Positions 25,493 to 34,280 of a stretch of 64,000 nucleotides of DNA are shown here, one piece after another (positions within the stretch are counted from its first letter, which is position 1; each line of letters starts with the position of its first letter). The notes below the pieces were generated by a model. The model made no database searches. It saw only the letters and a program-made list of their open reading frames with translations, and was not told the DNA's origin. Source of the stretch: Afipia massiliensis (GTDB taxonomy: Bacteria > Pseudomonadota > Alphaproteobacteria > Rhizobiales > Xanthobacteraceae); the NCBI RefSeq assembly GCF_001006325.2, contig NZ_LBIA02000001.1:3907501-3971500 (forward strand), written 5' to 3'. The position numbers were made by a program, and so were the translations under genes.

Positions 25493-27601
25493 ATGCGCCC
25501 TTCCCTGCTCAATCCGCTGTTCGCGCCCGTCACGAGCCTGTCCGGCGTCGGGCCGAAGCAGGACAAGCTGTTTCGCTATCTGCTCGACCGCAGCGAGACG
25601 CCGCGGCTGGTGGATCTGCTGCTGCATCTGCCGACCAATGTGATCGATCGCCGCGCGCGGCCGACCATCCGTGAAGCCATTCCCGGAACCGTGGTGACGC
25701 TGGAAGTGACCATCGACCGTCACCGGCCTGCATCTCCCGGCCGCTCACGCGCACCCCACCTCGTTTACGCCAGCGACGAAACCGGCGACGTGCTGCTGAC
25801 CTATTTCCGCGCCAAACCCGAATACATCGAGAAGCTGCTGCCAAAGGGCGAGAAGCGTTTCGTTTCCGGCACCGCGCAGATGTTCGACGGCACGTTGCAG
25901 ATCGTGCATCCCGACCGCGTGGTGGACGAGGAAGGCCTCGCCAAGCTGCCGCAGATCGACACGGTCTATCCGCTGACCGAAGGCCTCGCCATCGGCTCGA
26001 TCCGCCGCGCGATGGCGCAGGCGCTGCAGAAGCTGCCGCCGTTGCCCGAGTGGATCAGCCCCGAAGTGCTGCGGCGCTGCAAGTTTCCACCCATCGCAGA
26101 GGCCCTTCATCGGGTTCACGAGCCGGTCGAACTGACCGACATCCTGCCGCAGAATCCGTTCTGGTCGCGGCTTGCGTTCGACGAACTGCTGGCCGGGCAA
26201 CTGGCGCTGGCGCTGGTGCGCGCGCAGCTTCGCCGTCCCGCCGGTGTGCGCAATGCCGGCGACGGGCACCTGCGTCACAAGATCATCGACGCGCTGCCCT
26301 ATGCGCTCACTAATTCGCAGCAGGAGGCGGCGAAAGCCATCGCCAGCGATCTCAATCAGCCGATCCGTATGTTGCGGCTGCTGCAAGGCGACGTCGGTTC
26401 GGGCAAGACCGTGGTGGCGCTGCTCGCTGCAGCCGCCGTGGCGGAAACCGGCAAGCAGGCGGCGCTGATGGCGCCGACGGAAATTCTCGCGCGCCAGCAC
26501 ATCAAGACCATCGCGCCGCTGGCCGAGCGCGCCGGACTACGCGTCGCCATTCTCACCGGGCGCGAGAAAGGAAAAGAGCGCCGCGAGATCATCACACGGC
26601 TTGCGGATGGCGAGATCGACCTTCTGGTCGGCACCCATGCGCTGATCCAGGACGATGTGGTCTTCAAATCGCTGGCGCTCGCCGTGGTCGATGAACAACA
26701 TCGTTTCGGCGTGCGCGAGCGCCTCGCGCTGACCGAGAAAGGCGACGCCGTCGATGTGCTGGTGCTGAGCGCCACGCCGATTCCGCGCACGCTGGTGCTG
26801 ACGTATTTCGGCGACATGGACATCTCGGAGTTGCGTGAAAAACCTGCGGGCCGTCAGCCGATCGACACCCGCGCGGTGGCTGACAGCCGCACCGGCGAGA
26901 TCATCGACGCCGTCGGACGCGCCATCAAGGACGGAAAGCTGGTCTACTGGATCTGTCCGCTGGTGGAAGAATCCGAAGCGGAAGGCATCGAACACCTGAC
27001 CAACGCAACGAAACGCTTCGAGATTTTGCAGAAACGTTTCGGCGAGCGCGTTGGCCTCGTTCACGGCCAGATGAAAGGCACGGAAAAGGATCGCGTCATG
27101 GCGCAGTTCGCCGCCGGCGAGATTCAGGTGCTGGTGGCGACCACTGTTGTCGAGGTCGGCGTCGATGTCCCCGCCGCCTCCATCATGGTGATCGAGAACG
27201 CCGAACGTTTTGGCCTGGCACAGTTGCATCAGTTACGCGGGCGCATCGGTCGGGGTTCCGAGGCCTCGACATGCCTGCTGCTCTATCATGAGCCGCTCAC
27301 TGAAATGTCGGCCGCACGTCTGAAAGTGATCCGCGAAACCACCGACGGCTTCCGGATCGCGGAGGAAGACCTCCGCCTGCGCGGCGAAGGCGAAGTGCTC
27401 GGCACCCGGCAAAGTGGCCTGCCCGGCTACCGCATCGCGCGGCCCGAGGTCCATGCGCAGCTTATCGCGCAGGCGCGCGACGAAGCGCTGCGTATCATGC
27501 AGAGCGATCCGAAGCTCAAGGGCGAGCGCGGCGAAGCGCTGCGCTGCCTGCTCTATCTGTATGAGCGCGACGAGGCGCTGCCGCTGATCGGTGCAGGGTG
27601 A
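25493..27601 (+). CDS. recG: ATP-dependent DNA helicase RecG
   Basis: 702 residues. I chose the ATG at 25493 (MRPSLLNPLFAPVTSLSGVG); an upstream open frame from 25316 only translates the palindromic repeat. The N-terminal wedge domain (GVGPKQDKLFRYLL, ... HLPTNVIDRR) is followed by helicase motifs: GDVGSGKTVVALLAAA at about 299, DEQHRFGVRERLAL near 400, and QLHQLRGRIGRGSEAS as motif VI. It regresses stalled replication forks and processes R-loops and Holliday junctions. No SOS box was seen upstream. Confidence 0.96.
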   Translation: MRPSLLNPLFAPVTSLSGVGPKQDKLFRYLLDRSETPRLVDLLLHLPTNVIDRRARPTIREAIPGTVVTLEVTIDRHRPASPGRSRAPHLVYASDETGDVLLTYFRAKPEYIEKLLPKGEKRFVSGTAQMFDGTLQIVHPDRVVDEEGLAKLPQIDTVYPLTEGLAIGSIRRAMAQALQKLPPLPEWISPEVLRRCKFPPIAEALHRVHEPVELTDILPQNPFWSRLAFDELLAGQLALALVRAQLRRPAGVRNAGDGHLRHKIIDALPYALTNSQQEAAKAIASDLNQPIRMLRLLQGDVGSGKTVVALLAAAAVAETGKQAALMAPTEILARQHIKTIAPLAERAGLRVAILTGREKGKERREIITRLADGEIDLLVGTHALIQDDVVFKSLALAVVDEQHRFGVRERLALTEKGDAVDVLVLSATPIPRTLVLTYFGDMDISELREKPAGRQPIDTRAVADSRTGEIIDAVGRAIKDGKLVYWICPLVEESEAEGIEHLTNATKRFEILQKRFGERVGLVHGQMKGTEKDRVMAQFAAGEIQVLVATTVVEVGVDVPAASIMVIENAERFGLAQLHQLRGRIGRGSEASTCLLLYHEPLTEMSAARLKVIRETTDGFRIAEEDLRLRGEGEVLGTRQSGLPGYRIARPEVHAQLIAQARDEALRIMQSDPKLKGERGEALRCLLYLYERDEALPLIGAG

Positions 27602-27632
27602 ATTTGAGCTTATGCACGGATCGCTCAACAAC

Positions 27633-27714
27633 CGTCATTGCGAGGAGCATTGCGACGAAGCAATCCAGTTTTACTGTTCTTAAGACTGGATTGCTCGCTT
27701 CGCTCGGAATGACG
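27633..27714. repeat. TCATTGCGAG/CAATCCAG palindromic repeat, copy 5
   Basis: CGTCATTGCGAGGAGCATTG...CAATCCAG pairs with CTGGATTGCTCGCTTCGCTCGG-AATGACG. It lies 31 bp after recG and 39 bp before the GIY-YIG gene. Confidence 0.87.
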
Positions 27715-27752
27715 CGGTTGACAGTTCGTGCAGCAATGACAGTCTCAGATAC

Positions 27753-28040
27753 GTGAAACAGCCCTGCGCTTACATCGTCGCCAGTGAACGTAATGGGACA
27801 CTCTACACGGGTGTGACTGCCGACTTGCCCCGACGCGCCTTTGAACATCGCGAAGGTGCGGTGAAAGGTTTCTCGACCAAATATGGCTGCAAGATTCTGG
27901 TCTGGTATGAAATTCATGAGACAATGCTTGAAGCAATAGCCCGCGAGAAACAAATCAAGGCTGGAAGCCGAGCGAAGAAGCTTCTCCTGATAGAAAGTAC
28001 CAATCCGAACTGGATCGATCTCTACGAGTCGCTGATGTGA
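27753..28040 (+). CDS. Small GIY-YIG domain protein (UPF0213-like)
   Basis: 95 residues from a GTG start at 27753. The compact GIY-YIG fold is visible: CAYIVASERNGTLYTGVTAD (the YIV...YTG pair), then RRAFEHREGAVKGFSTKYG with the conserved Arg/His, then AIAREKQIKAGSRAKK carrying the catalytic Glu region. Stand-alone members are structure-specific or single-strand nucleases of mostly unknown role. The gene lies precisely between two copies of the TCATTGCGAG palindrome (27633 and 28057), an arrangement worth testing. Its GC content is lower than that of its neighbours. Confidence 0.85.
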   Translation: MKQPCAYIVASERNGTLYTGVTADLPRRAFEHREGAVKGFSTKYGCKILVWYEIHETMLEAIAREKQIKAGSRAKKLLLIESTNPNWIDLYESLM

Positions 28041-28056
28041 GTTGCGGTGCTATCGC

Positions 28057-28144
28057 CGTCATTGCGAGCGATGCGATGCAATGCAGAATAGCCAGCACAA
28101 GCAAGAACTGGATTGCCTCGTCGCAAGCGCTCCTCGCAATGACG
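28057..28144. repeat. TCATTGCGAG/CAATCCAG palindromic repeat, copy 6
   Basis: CGTCATTGCGAGCGATGCGA...CAATGCAG pairs with CTGGATTGCCTCGTCGCAAG...CTCGCAATGACG. It has a mutated CAATGCAG in the left arm and lies 16 bp after the GIY-YIG stop. Confidence 0.86.
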
Positions 28145-28181
28145 GAGTGAGCGACAGCGGCTTACCCCGTTCGATTGCGCC

Positions 28182-28958
28182 CTAGTCCACCTTCGCCGCG
28201 TCCGGTGTCTGCGACGCCGTCGCGACGCGCGCAGCGTTAGCCATCTCGGCCAGCGCGTTGACCTTCTTCTGTGCGTCGCTGCCCGGCTGCACCACGCCCG
28301 CCGACATGATCAATGTCGCGGCGGCGTCAGTGCTCATGTCGACCTCGATCAGTTTTGATTTCGGCACATAGAAGAAGAAGCCGGTGGTCGGGTTCGGCGC
28401 GCATGGCAGAAACACCGAGATGAACTCTTCGTTCTGCGGAAGCTTCGTACCAATCTCAACACTCGGCGGCTGGGAGATCAGCACGATCGACCACATTCCC
28501 GGTGACGGAAACTCGACGAGACCGACCTTGCGAAAGCTCGAGCCGTTGCCGGAGAACAGCGTCTCGAACACCTGCTTGAGGCCGCGATAGATCGCGCGCA
28601 CCACCGGCATGCGGCCGAGCAGGCTCTCGCCGAATTCGACCAGCGTTCGCCCGATCAGATTGGCGGCGAGGAATCCGAGAAAGGTCAGCGCAAGGAAAGC
28701 GACGATCAGGCCATAGCCCGGCAAGCCAAACGGCAGATAGGTTTCCGGACGGTAGACGACCGGCACGAACGGCCGCACGATCCCGTCGACCCAGGTCACG
28801 AACCACCAGATGAGATAGATCGTAATCGCTATGGGGCCGGCAATAATCAGGCCGGTGAGGAAATAGCGGCGCAGCCGCGCCATCGCACCGCGTGGTGCCT
28901 CCGGCGGCGGCACGGGCGGGACACCTCCCGGGATCATATTGGGCGTGGTCTCATTCAT
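28182..28958 (-). CDS. DUF502 family membrane protein
   Basis: 258 residues. The Pro-rich N-terminus (GGVPPVPPPEAPRGA) is followed by two long hydrophobic segments (YFLTGLIIAGPIAITIYLIW, about 32-52, and YGLIVAFLALTFLGFLAANL, about 83-103). A soluble DUF502 domain follows: IYRGLKQVFETLF, VGLVEFPSPGMWSIVLIS and FFFYVPKSKLIEVDMS. Plant relatives (COV1/LCV) affect vascular patterning; the bacterial role is unknown. It ends in a short helical tail. It is transcribed away from glmS on the same strand, about 120 bp after a gap, and is probably monocistronic. Confidence 0.85.
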   Translation of the reverse strand: MNETTPNMIPGGVPPVPPPEAPRGAMARLRRYFLTGLIIAGPIAITIYLIWWFVTWVDGIVRPFVPVVYRPETYLPFGLPGYGLIVAFLALTFLGFLAANLIGRTLVEFGESLLGRMPVVRAIYRGLKQVFETLFSGNGSSFRKVGLVEFPSPGMWSIVLISQPPSVEIGTKLPQNEEFISVFLPCAPNPTTGFFFYVPKSKLIEVDMSTDAAATLIMSAGVVQPGSDAQKKVNALAEMANAARVATASQTPDAAKVD

Positions 28959-29080
28959 CGCAGAACCGAACCATCCTCATGCAAAATGTCAGAACAACAT
29001 CGCAAATTATTACGACACCACTGTATCAGACTTTTCAGGGCGCGGACCGCCCGCGCTGCGACCGTTTGTCTGCCTGCGGC

Positions 29081-30907
29081 TTATTCAACGGTCACAGATT
29101 TGGCGAGGTTCCGGGGCTGGTCGACGTCGGTACCCATCACCACCGCCGTGTGATAGGCGAGCAACTGCACCGGGATCGCATAGACCAGCGGCGTCACTGT
29201 CGCCGGCATATCGGGCAGGATGATCGTCACCAGCGAGTCGACGGTGGCTTCCCTGGCGCCCTGCGCGTCGGTCATCAGAATGATCCTGCCGCCGCGCGCC
29301 GCGACCTCCTGCATGTTCGACACCGTCTTTTCGAACACACGATCGTAAGGCGCGATCACGACCACAGGCATCTTCTCGTCGATCAGTGCGATCGGGCCAT
29401 GCTTGAGTTCGCCGGCCGCGTAGCCTTCGGCGTGGATGTAGGAGATTTCCTTGAGCTTCAGCGCGCCTTCCAGCGCCAGCGGATAGTTGGTGCCGCGGCC
29501 GAGATAAAGCACATCCTGGCTCTTGGCGATGTCGCGCGCGAGCTTCTCGATCTGCGGTTCGAGCGCCAACGCTTCGGTCATCAGGCGCGGCACTTCGATG
29601 AGGCCATGCACGAGTTTCGTCTCGTCGGTCTCGGAGAGTTCGCCGCGCGCCCTGCCCGCTGCGATGGCGATCGCTGCCAATGCTGCAAGCTGGCATGTGA
29701 AGGCCTTGGTCGAGGCGACGCCGATTTCAGGCCCGGCCAGCGTCGGCAGCGCGGTCTCGCTTTCACGCGCGATGGTCGAGGTCGGCACGTTGACCACGGA
29801 GATGGTGTGCAGCCCCTGCGACTTGGCGTAGCGCAGCGCCGCCAGCGTATCGGCGGTTTCACCGGACTGCGAAATGAAGATCGCAAGGTCACCCTTGCGC
29901 AGCGGTGCTTCGCGATACCGAAACTCGGAGGCGACATCGAGTTCAACCGGCAGCCGCGCCAATCGCTCGAACCAGTATTTTGCGACGAAGCCCGCATAGC
30001 TCGCGGTACCGCAGGCCGTGATCGACAGGCGCTGAATGTCCTTGAAGTCGAACGGCAGCTTGACCGGCATCGCTACCTTCTCGGTGGCCATGTCGACGTA
30101 ATGCGCCAGCGTGTGACCAACGACTTCGGGCTGCTCGTGGATTTCCTTCGCCATGAAGTGGCGGTAGTTCGCCTTATCGACCAGCGACGTCGCGGTGTTG
30201 TGCTTGACGATCTCGCGTTCGACCACGGCGTTCTTGTCGTCGTACACCGTCGCATCGGCGCGGGAGAGAACAACCCAGTCCCCGTCATCGAGATAGCTGA
30301 TGGTGTCGGTGAAAGGTCCAAGCGCGATGGCGTCGGAGCCGAGATACATCTCGCCGTCGCCATAGCCGACCGCGAGCGGCGAGCCCTTGCGGGCGCCGAT
30401 CATCAGATTTTCCTCGCCCTTGAAGATGAAGGCGAGCGCGAACGCGCCGTGCAGTTGCGGCAGCGTCGCCTTCACCGCATCGGCGGGCGATAAGCCCTTG
30501 GCGAGATACGAGTTGACGAGATGCGCGACGACCTCGGTGTCGGTCTCGCTGGAAAACGTCGCGCCCTGCGCTTCGAGCTGCGTGCGCAGGTCGCGGAAAT
30601 TTTCGATGATGCCGTTGTGGACGACGGCGACATTGTCGGTCGCATGCGGATGCGCGTTGTTTTCCGTCGGCTTGCCGTGGGTGGCCCAGCGCGTGTGACC
30701 AATGCCGATGTGCCCGCCGAGCGGCGAGGACTTCAGCACGGCTTCGAGATTTTTCAGCTTGCCCTTGGCGCGACGGCGATCGAGCAGCACGCCTTCGAGC
30801 GTGGCAACGCCTGCCGAGTCGTATCCGCGGTATTCAAGACGCTTGAGCGAGTCGACCAGTTGTTCGGCGACCGGACCCCGTCCGAGAATTCCTACAATTC
30901 CGCACAT
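29081..30907 (-). CDS. glmS: Glutamine-fructose-6-phosphate aminotransferase (isomerizing)
   Basis: 608 residues. Cys2 (MCGIVGILG) is the N-terminal nucleophile of the glutaminase half, with GHTRWATHGKPTENNAHPH confirming it. Two SIS domains follow a linker: SITACGTASYAGFVAKYWFE and FISQSGETADTLAALRYAK in the first, LGRGTNYPLALEGALKLKEI in the second. The C-terminus is KSVTVE. It makes glucosamine-6-phosphate for peptidoglycan and lipopolysaccharide. glmU lies 132 bp upstream on the same strand. No ribozyme was seen, as expected outside Gram-positive bacteria. Confidence 0.97.
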   Translation of the reverse strand: MCGIVGILGRGPVAEQLVDSLKRLEYRGYDSAGVATLEGVLLDRRRAKGKLKNLEAVLKSSPLGGHIGIGHTRWATHGKPTENNAHPHATDNVAVVHNGIIENFRDLRTQLEAQGATFSSETDTEVVAHLVNSYLAKGLSPADAVKATLPQLHGAFALAFIFKGEENLMIGARKGSPLAVGYGDGEMYLGSDAIALGPFTDTISYLDDGDWVVLSRADATVYDDKNAVVEREIVKHNTATSLVDKANYRHFMAKEIHEQPEVVGHTLAHYVDMATEKVAMPVKLPFDFKDIQRLSITACGTASYAGFVAKYWFERLARLPVELDVASEFRYREAPLRKGDLAIFISQSGETADTLAALRYAKSQGLHTISVVNVPTSTIARESETALPTLAGPEIGVASTKAFTCQLAALAAIAIAAGRARGELSETDETKLVHGLIEVPRLMTEALALEPQIEKLARDIAKSQDVLYLGRGTNYPLALEGALKLKEISYIHAEGYAAGELKHGPIALIDEKMPVVVIAPYDRVFEKTVSNMQEVAARGGRIILMTDAQGAREATVDSLVTIILPDMPATVTPLVYAIPVQLLAYHTAVVMGTDVDQPRNLAKSVTVE

Positions 30908-30973
30908 GCGGTTCGATGTCTCCAGCCCGCCCCAATGCGGCCTTTTCTACTGAGGAATAACACAATCCCGCCT

Positions 30974-30985
30974 CAACAATTGTTG
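30974..30985. promoter_or_regulatory. 12-bp perfect palindrome between glmU and glmS
   Basis: CAACAATTGTTG lies 67-78 bp upstream of the glmS start, in the only non-coding gap of the pair. It could be an operator or part of a promoter. Nothing else supports a role. Confidence 0.3.
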
Positions 30986-31039
30986 CGGATTGAGACAGGG
31001 TAAATCATTAACGAAATCAGGATCGTAAGCGCGGATGCC

Positions 31040-32401
31040 TTACTTTTGACTTTTGGGCTTCCGATTGAGCATTTTCATCTCGCGGAAGCGTTTTACCCAA
31101 CCCTCACGGACGGTCTGCTGGCTGCGTTCAACCGCCAGCGAATCGTCCGGCACGTCACGGGTGATGACCGAGCCCGATCCGATAAAGGCGCCCGCGCCGA
31201 TCTTGACCGGCGCTACCAACGACGAATTCGAGCCCACGAAAGCCCCCGCACCGATCTCGGTCCGATGCTTGTCGAAGCCATCGTAGTTGCAGGTGATGGT
31301 GCCCGCGCCGATGTTGGCGTTCTCGCCGATATGCGTATCGCCGATATAGGTCAGGTGATTGACCTTCACACCGGCTTCCAGATCGGCAGCCTTGGTCTCA
31401 ACGAAATTGCCGATGCGGACACCCTCGCCCAGCACGGTGCCCGGCCGCAGCCGCGCGTAGGGACCGATGGACGCATTCTTGCCGATGCGCGCGCCGACGA
31501 TGTTCGAGAACGAATGGATCACCGCGCCGTCGTCAATCGCAACGCCCGGGCCAATGACGACGAACGGCTCGATGGTGACGTCCTTGCCGAACGTGGTGTC
31601 CGCAGCGAGGAAAACCGTTTCCGGCGCGATCAACGTGACGCCCGCGTCAAGCGCCGCTTGCCGCAGCTTGCGCTGCATCACCTGTTCGGCTTCAGCGAGC
31701 TGGGACTTGGTGTTGATTCCGCGCACTTCGTCCTCACTGGTTTCGATCACAACCGCCCGCAAGCCAAGCTCGCGCACGATCGCCACCGCATCAGTTAGAT
31801 AGTACTCGCCCTTGCTGTTGCCATTGCCAATACCATCAAGGATTTTCAGCGCGGTCTTCCCCGCGAACGCCATGACGCCAGCATTGCAAAGCGTGACGGC
31901 ACGCTCGGCTTCGCTGGCATCGGCATGTTCGCGGATCGCGGCAAGCTGTCCGTTGTCTTCCAGCAACCGCCCGTAACCTGTCGGATCGGCGGCACGAAAT
32001 CCAAGCACCGCCAGCGCCGCACCATCCTTCAGCGCAGCGCGCATTCGTTCGAACGTGGTGGCATCAATCAGCGGCGTATCGCCGAACGCGATGAGAATAT
32101 CGTCCGCGCCGGCTGCAATCGCTTCGCGCGCGGCCAGCACCGCATGGGCTGTTCCGAGCCGCTCACGCTGAACGAATGTCTTGGCCTCGGGGCGCGAACG
32201 CTTGATCTCGTCGATCACCGCCTGATGATCGGGGCCGACCACCACAGCAAGCGCGTCACTCTTTCCGCCGGGCGCAGCCGCCAGCACATGGGAAATCAAT
32301 GGCCGGCCCGCAACGGGATGCAGCACCTTGGGCAGGCTCGAACGCATGCGGGTGCCCTCGCCGGCGGCAAGCACGATCGTGAGGGTTGTTCTGCCCGACA
32401 T
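31040..32401 (-). CDS. glmU: Bifunctional GlmU: N-acetylglucosamine-1-P uridyltransferase / glucosamine-1-P acetyltransferase
   Basis: 453 residues from the ATG at 32401 ([20 protein letters not shown]). A frame reaching 32473 would translate the flanking repeat and was rejected. The pyrophosphorylase half has [20 protein letters not shown], and [12 protein letters not shown] near 205. The acetyltransferase half is a left-handed beta-helix of hexapeptide repeats from about 255, with [15 protein letters not shown] and [16 protein letters not shown]. It makes UDP-GlcNAc in the cytoplasm. It precedes glmS on the same strand. The two-hairpin repeat copy B ends 32 bp upstream. Confidence 0.96.
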   Translation of the reverse strand: MSGRTTLTIVLAAGEGTRMRSSLPKVLHPVAGRPLISHVLAAAPGGKSDALAVVVGPDHQAVIDEIKRSRPEAKTFVQRERLGTAHAVLAAREAIAAGADDILIAFGDTPLIDATTFERMRAALKDGAALAVLGFRAADPTGYGRLLEDNGQLAAIREHADASEAERAVTLCNAGVMAFAGKTALKILDGIGNGNSKGEYYLTDAVAIVRELGLRAVVIETSEDEVRGINTKSQLAEAEQVMQRKLRQAALDAGVTLIAPETVFLAADTTFGKDVTIEPFVVIGPGVAIDDGAVIHSFSNIVGARIGKNASIGPYARLRPGTVLGEGVRIGNFVETKAADLEAGVKVNHLTYIGDTHIGENANIGAGTITCNYDGFDKHRTEIGAGAFVGSNSSLVAPVKIGAGAFIGSGSVITRDVPDDSLAVERSQQTVREGWVKRFREMKMLNRKPKSQK

Positions 32402-32432
32402 ACGTTTTCCCTGTGCCACACGCAGAAGCGCG

Positions 32433-32600
32433 CTGGTGTCCTGAATCCTTTCGTTCGCTTCATTTCGCGGCACCTTCTATAGCGAACGAAAGGATTCGAA
32501 AGGACACCAGAAATTTACGACTGCTCGTGGTCCTTTGGTTCTGACATTCGCAAAGAGTGCTGCCGAGACGGGATGCGAATGTCAGAACCGGACCACGAGC
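32433..32600. repeat. Two-hairpin repeat element, copy B (upstream of glmU)
   Basis: Hairpin 1 pairs 32433-32459 with 32481-32510, with a 3-nt bulge on the right arm. Hairpin 2 pairs 32523-32550 with 32576-32600, with a 3-nt bulge on the left arm. Layout, bulge positions and the tcctttggttctgacattcg core match copy A at 2658-2822. The hairpin 1 core and the outer arms of hairpin 2 differ between copies, yet each still pairs with its own partner. In both copies the element lies directly upstream of a minus-strand start. Confidence 0.9.
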
Positions 32601-32726
32601 GCCGTCTTACCCGAGAGTGCCGAGGGACAAAAGCGTTTTGGACGCTCTCCTCCGCGCGCGGACCCCGGCTTCCTGTTAATCTTTACACAATGATTCGCCG
32701 CGGCACGGGAGGGCCACGCCTGCGCT

Positions 32727-33842
32727 ATGACCAAGGACAGCCACCAATTCCGCGATGATCTGACGGACGGCGATGGCGCCGGCTGGATCAATCGCTTTCT
32801 CGCGGAAGAGGACGAATTCGACGGGCGGTCGATGTGGCGGCTGGCGTCATGGGGCGTCGGCTCGGTCGGAGCGCTGATCATTGCGATTCTGGCGACGCGA
32901 TCTCCGGCGGCAATAAATCGCGATCAACTGGCATCCGCGGAAATCGCGCGGCAATCGCAACAGGTCCAGTGGATCGCCAAGGAAAGCCAGAACAAGGCAC
33001 GGGAACTTACCGCAGCGGTAGAAACACTCAACGGTGACCGCGATCGCCTGTACACGCGCGTAACCATACTTGAACAGGGACTGGACTCGGTAACGGGTGC
33101 GCTGGCGCGCCCAGCGGCAGCTACGCTGCCGGCTATTCCGCAGGCGACGCCTGCAGCAACAGCGCCCGCACTGGCCACACCGGCAGTATCCGCCGAAGCC
33201 GACCTGATTGGGCCGGTCAAACCCGTCGAGGCGAAAGCCGAGCCGGCAGCAGCACCTCCCAAGATCGCGCCGGTCGCGACCGCGGCTCCGGCAGCGTCTC
33301 CTGGTCCTGCCAAACCAGCCGAGCAGAAAGCCGAAGCTCCACCCGCCGATCCTGCGCCGACGGTCACGGCTGCTATCCCGCCATCCGAACCGGTCACTAG
33401 TGAAGCGCCATCGGCGAGTATCGTTCGCAAGACAGAATTCGGCGTGGATCTCGGCGGCGCCAAGTCGATCGAGGGCCTCCGCGCCGTCTGGCGCGGCGCG
33501 CTCAAAGTCTATTCGCAACAGCTTGCATCATTGCAGCCCATTATCGTGGTGAAGGAACGTCACGACGGACTGGGGATGCAGTTGCGGCTGGTTGCCGGGC
33601 CGCTGTCGGACGCGGCAGAAGCCGCCAAGCTGTGCGCGGGATTCCTGACCGAGAGCAATCGCCCTTGCGAGACGTCCGTGTATGAAGGCCAGCGCCTCAG
33701 CATGATCAGCGAAAAACAGCCTGAGACAAAGAAGCCGGAAGCCCCGGCTCATCGCGCAAAGCGGCGGAGCAAACAGCGCAGCGAGCCGGTCCAGGAACAG
33801 CCGAAAACGTCGTCGTTCAGTTCGTTTTTCGGCAACAGATAA
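32727..33842 (+). CDS. Membrane-anchored protein with Pro/Ala-rich linker (SPOR-like C-terminus)
   Basis: 371 residues. The N-terminal cytoplasmic part (MTKDSHQFRDDLTDGDGAGW) leads to a single membrane helix at about 41-62 (LASWGVGSVGALIIAILA). A short coiled-coil follows (QSQQVQWIAKESQNKAREL, ... LNGDRDRLYTRVTILEQGL), then about 110 residues of Ala/Pro/Lys repeats. A folded C-terminal part (IEGLRAVWRGALKVYSQQLA; LVAGPLSDAAEAAKLCAGF) resembles a SPOR peptidoglycan-binding fold. The tail is basic. The topology suggests a periplasmic linker protein that touches the cell wall. Family assignment is tentative. Confidence 0.7.
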   Translation: MTKDSHQFRDDLTDGDGAGWINRFLAEEDEFDGRSMWRLASWGVGSVGALIIAILATRSPAAINRDQLASAEIARQSQQVQWIAKESQNKARELTAAVETLNGDRDRLYTRVTILEQGLDSVTGALARPAAATLPAIPQATPAATAPALATPAVSAEADLIGPVKPVEAKAEPAAAPPKIAPVATAAPAASPGPAKPAEQKAEAPPADPAPTVTAAIPPSEPVTSEAPSASIVRKTEFGVDLGGAKSIEGLRAVWRGALKVYSQQLASLQPIIVVKERHDGLGMQLRLVAGPLSDAAEAAKLCAGFLTESNRPCETSVYEGQRLSMISEKQPETKKPEAPAHRAKRRSKQRSEPVQEQPKTSSFSSFFGNR

Positions 33843-33899
33843 CGTCCAAACGTTGCTGCCCGGGTTGTATCCTCATTCGATCCGAACCATATTCGGCGC

Positions 33900-34280
33900 A
33901 TGAAAAAAGAGCCGTTCAGACTGACCCCCTATCAGGTGCAGTGGATTCTGGTCGTGGGATTTCTCACCATCGGATACGCCCTCTATCTGCGTTATCTGGC
34001 CATCGAGTTCGCACAGGTCCGCCTCGAATGCGACGCCGGCTTGCAAACCATGCTGTGCAAGACACGGCTGACGATGACCTACCTGTTCAAAAACTACGTG
34101 TTTGGAATAACAGCCCTGGTTGTCGCGCTGCTGCACGTGATCCGGCCATCGATCGTCACCCTGACCATCGGGCTGATCGCCGCGTGTTTTGGAGTCGTGC
34201 TCTACAATATCGGCCTGTCGGGCGTAGCGATCGGGCTGCTTATTCTGGGGTTCGCGCGCCCCGCGCCCGCGACAGCGTAA
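33900..34280 (+). CDS. Small integral membrane protein of unknown function
   Basis: 126 residues with four hydrophobic helices: WILVVGFLTIGYALYLRYL, NYVFGITALVVALLHVI, PSIVTLTIGLIAACFGVVLY and GLSGVAIGLLILGF. Two cysteines lie in the first loop (LECDAGLQTMLCKTR), on the likely periplasmic side, possibly a disulfide. It starts MKKEPFRLTPYQVQ. It overlaps the 3' end of the convergent ndvC-like gene by 41 bp. I do not recognise a family with a known role. Confidence 0.75.
   Translation: MKKEPFRLTPYQVQWILVVGFLTIGYALYLRYLAIEFAQVRLECDAGLQTMLCKTRLTMTYLFKNYVFGITALVVALLHVIRPSIVTLTIGLIAACFGVVLYNIGLSGVAIGLLILGFARPAPATA

Noticed and set aside
8835-28144. CRISPR array from repeated palindromes
   Set aside because: Copies are kilobases apart with genes between; there are no regular spacers and no cas genes.
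28892-30493. 533-residue open frame antisense to glmS
   Set aside because: Composition is typical of an antisense shadow and the true glmS covers the same DNA.
30908-31039. glmS ribozyme or riboswitch upstream of glmS
   Set aside because: The 132-bp spacer is too short and lacks the conserved ribozyme core; only a 12-bp palindrome is present.
32402-32473. 24-residue N-terminal extension of GlmU
   Set aside because: It reads into hairpin 1 of the repeat; GlmU proteins start just before LAAGEGTRM.
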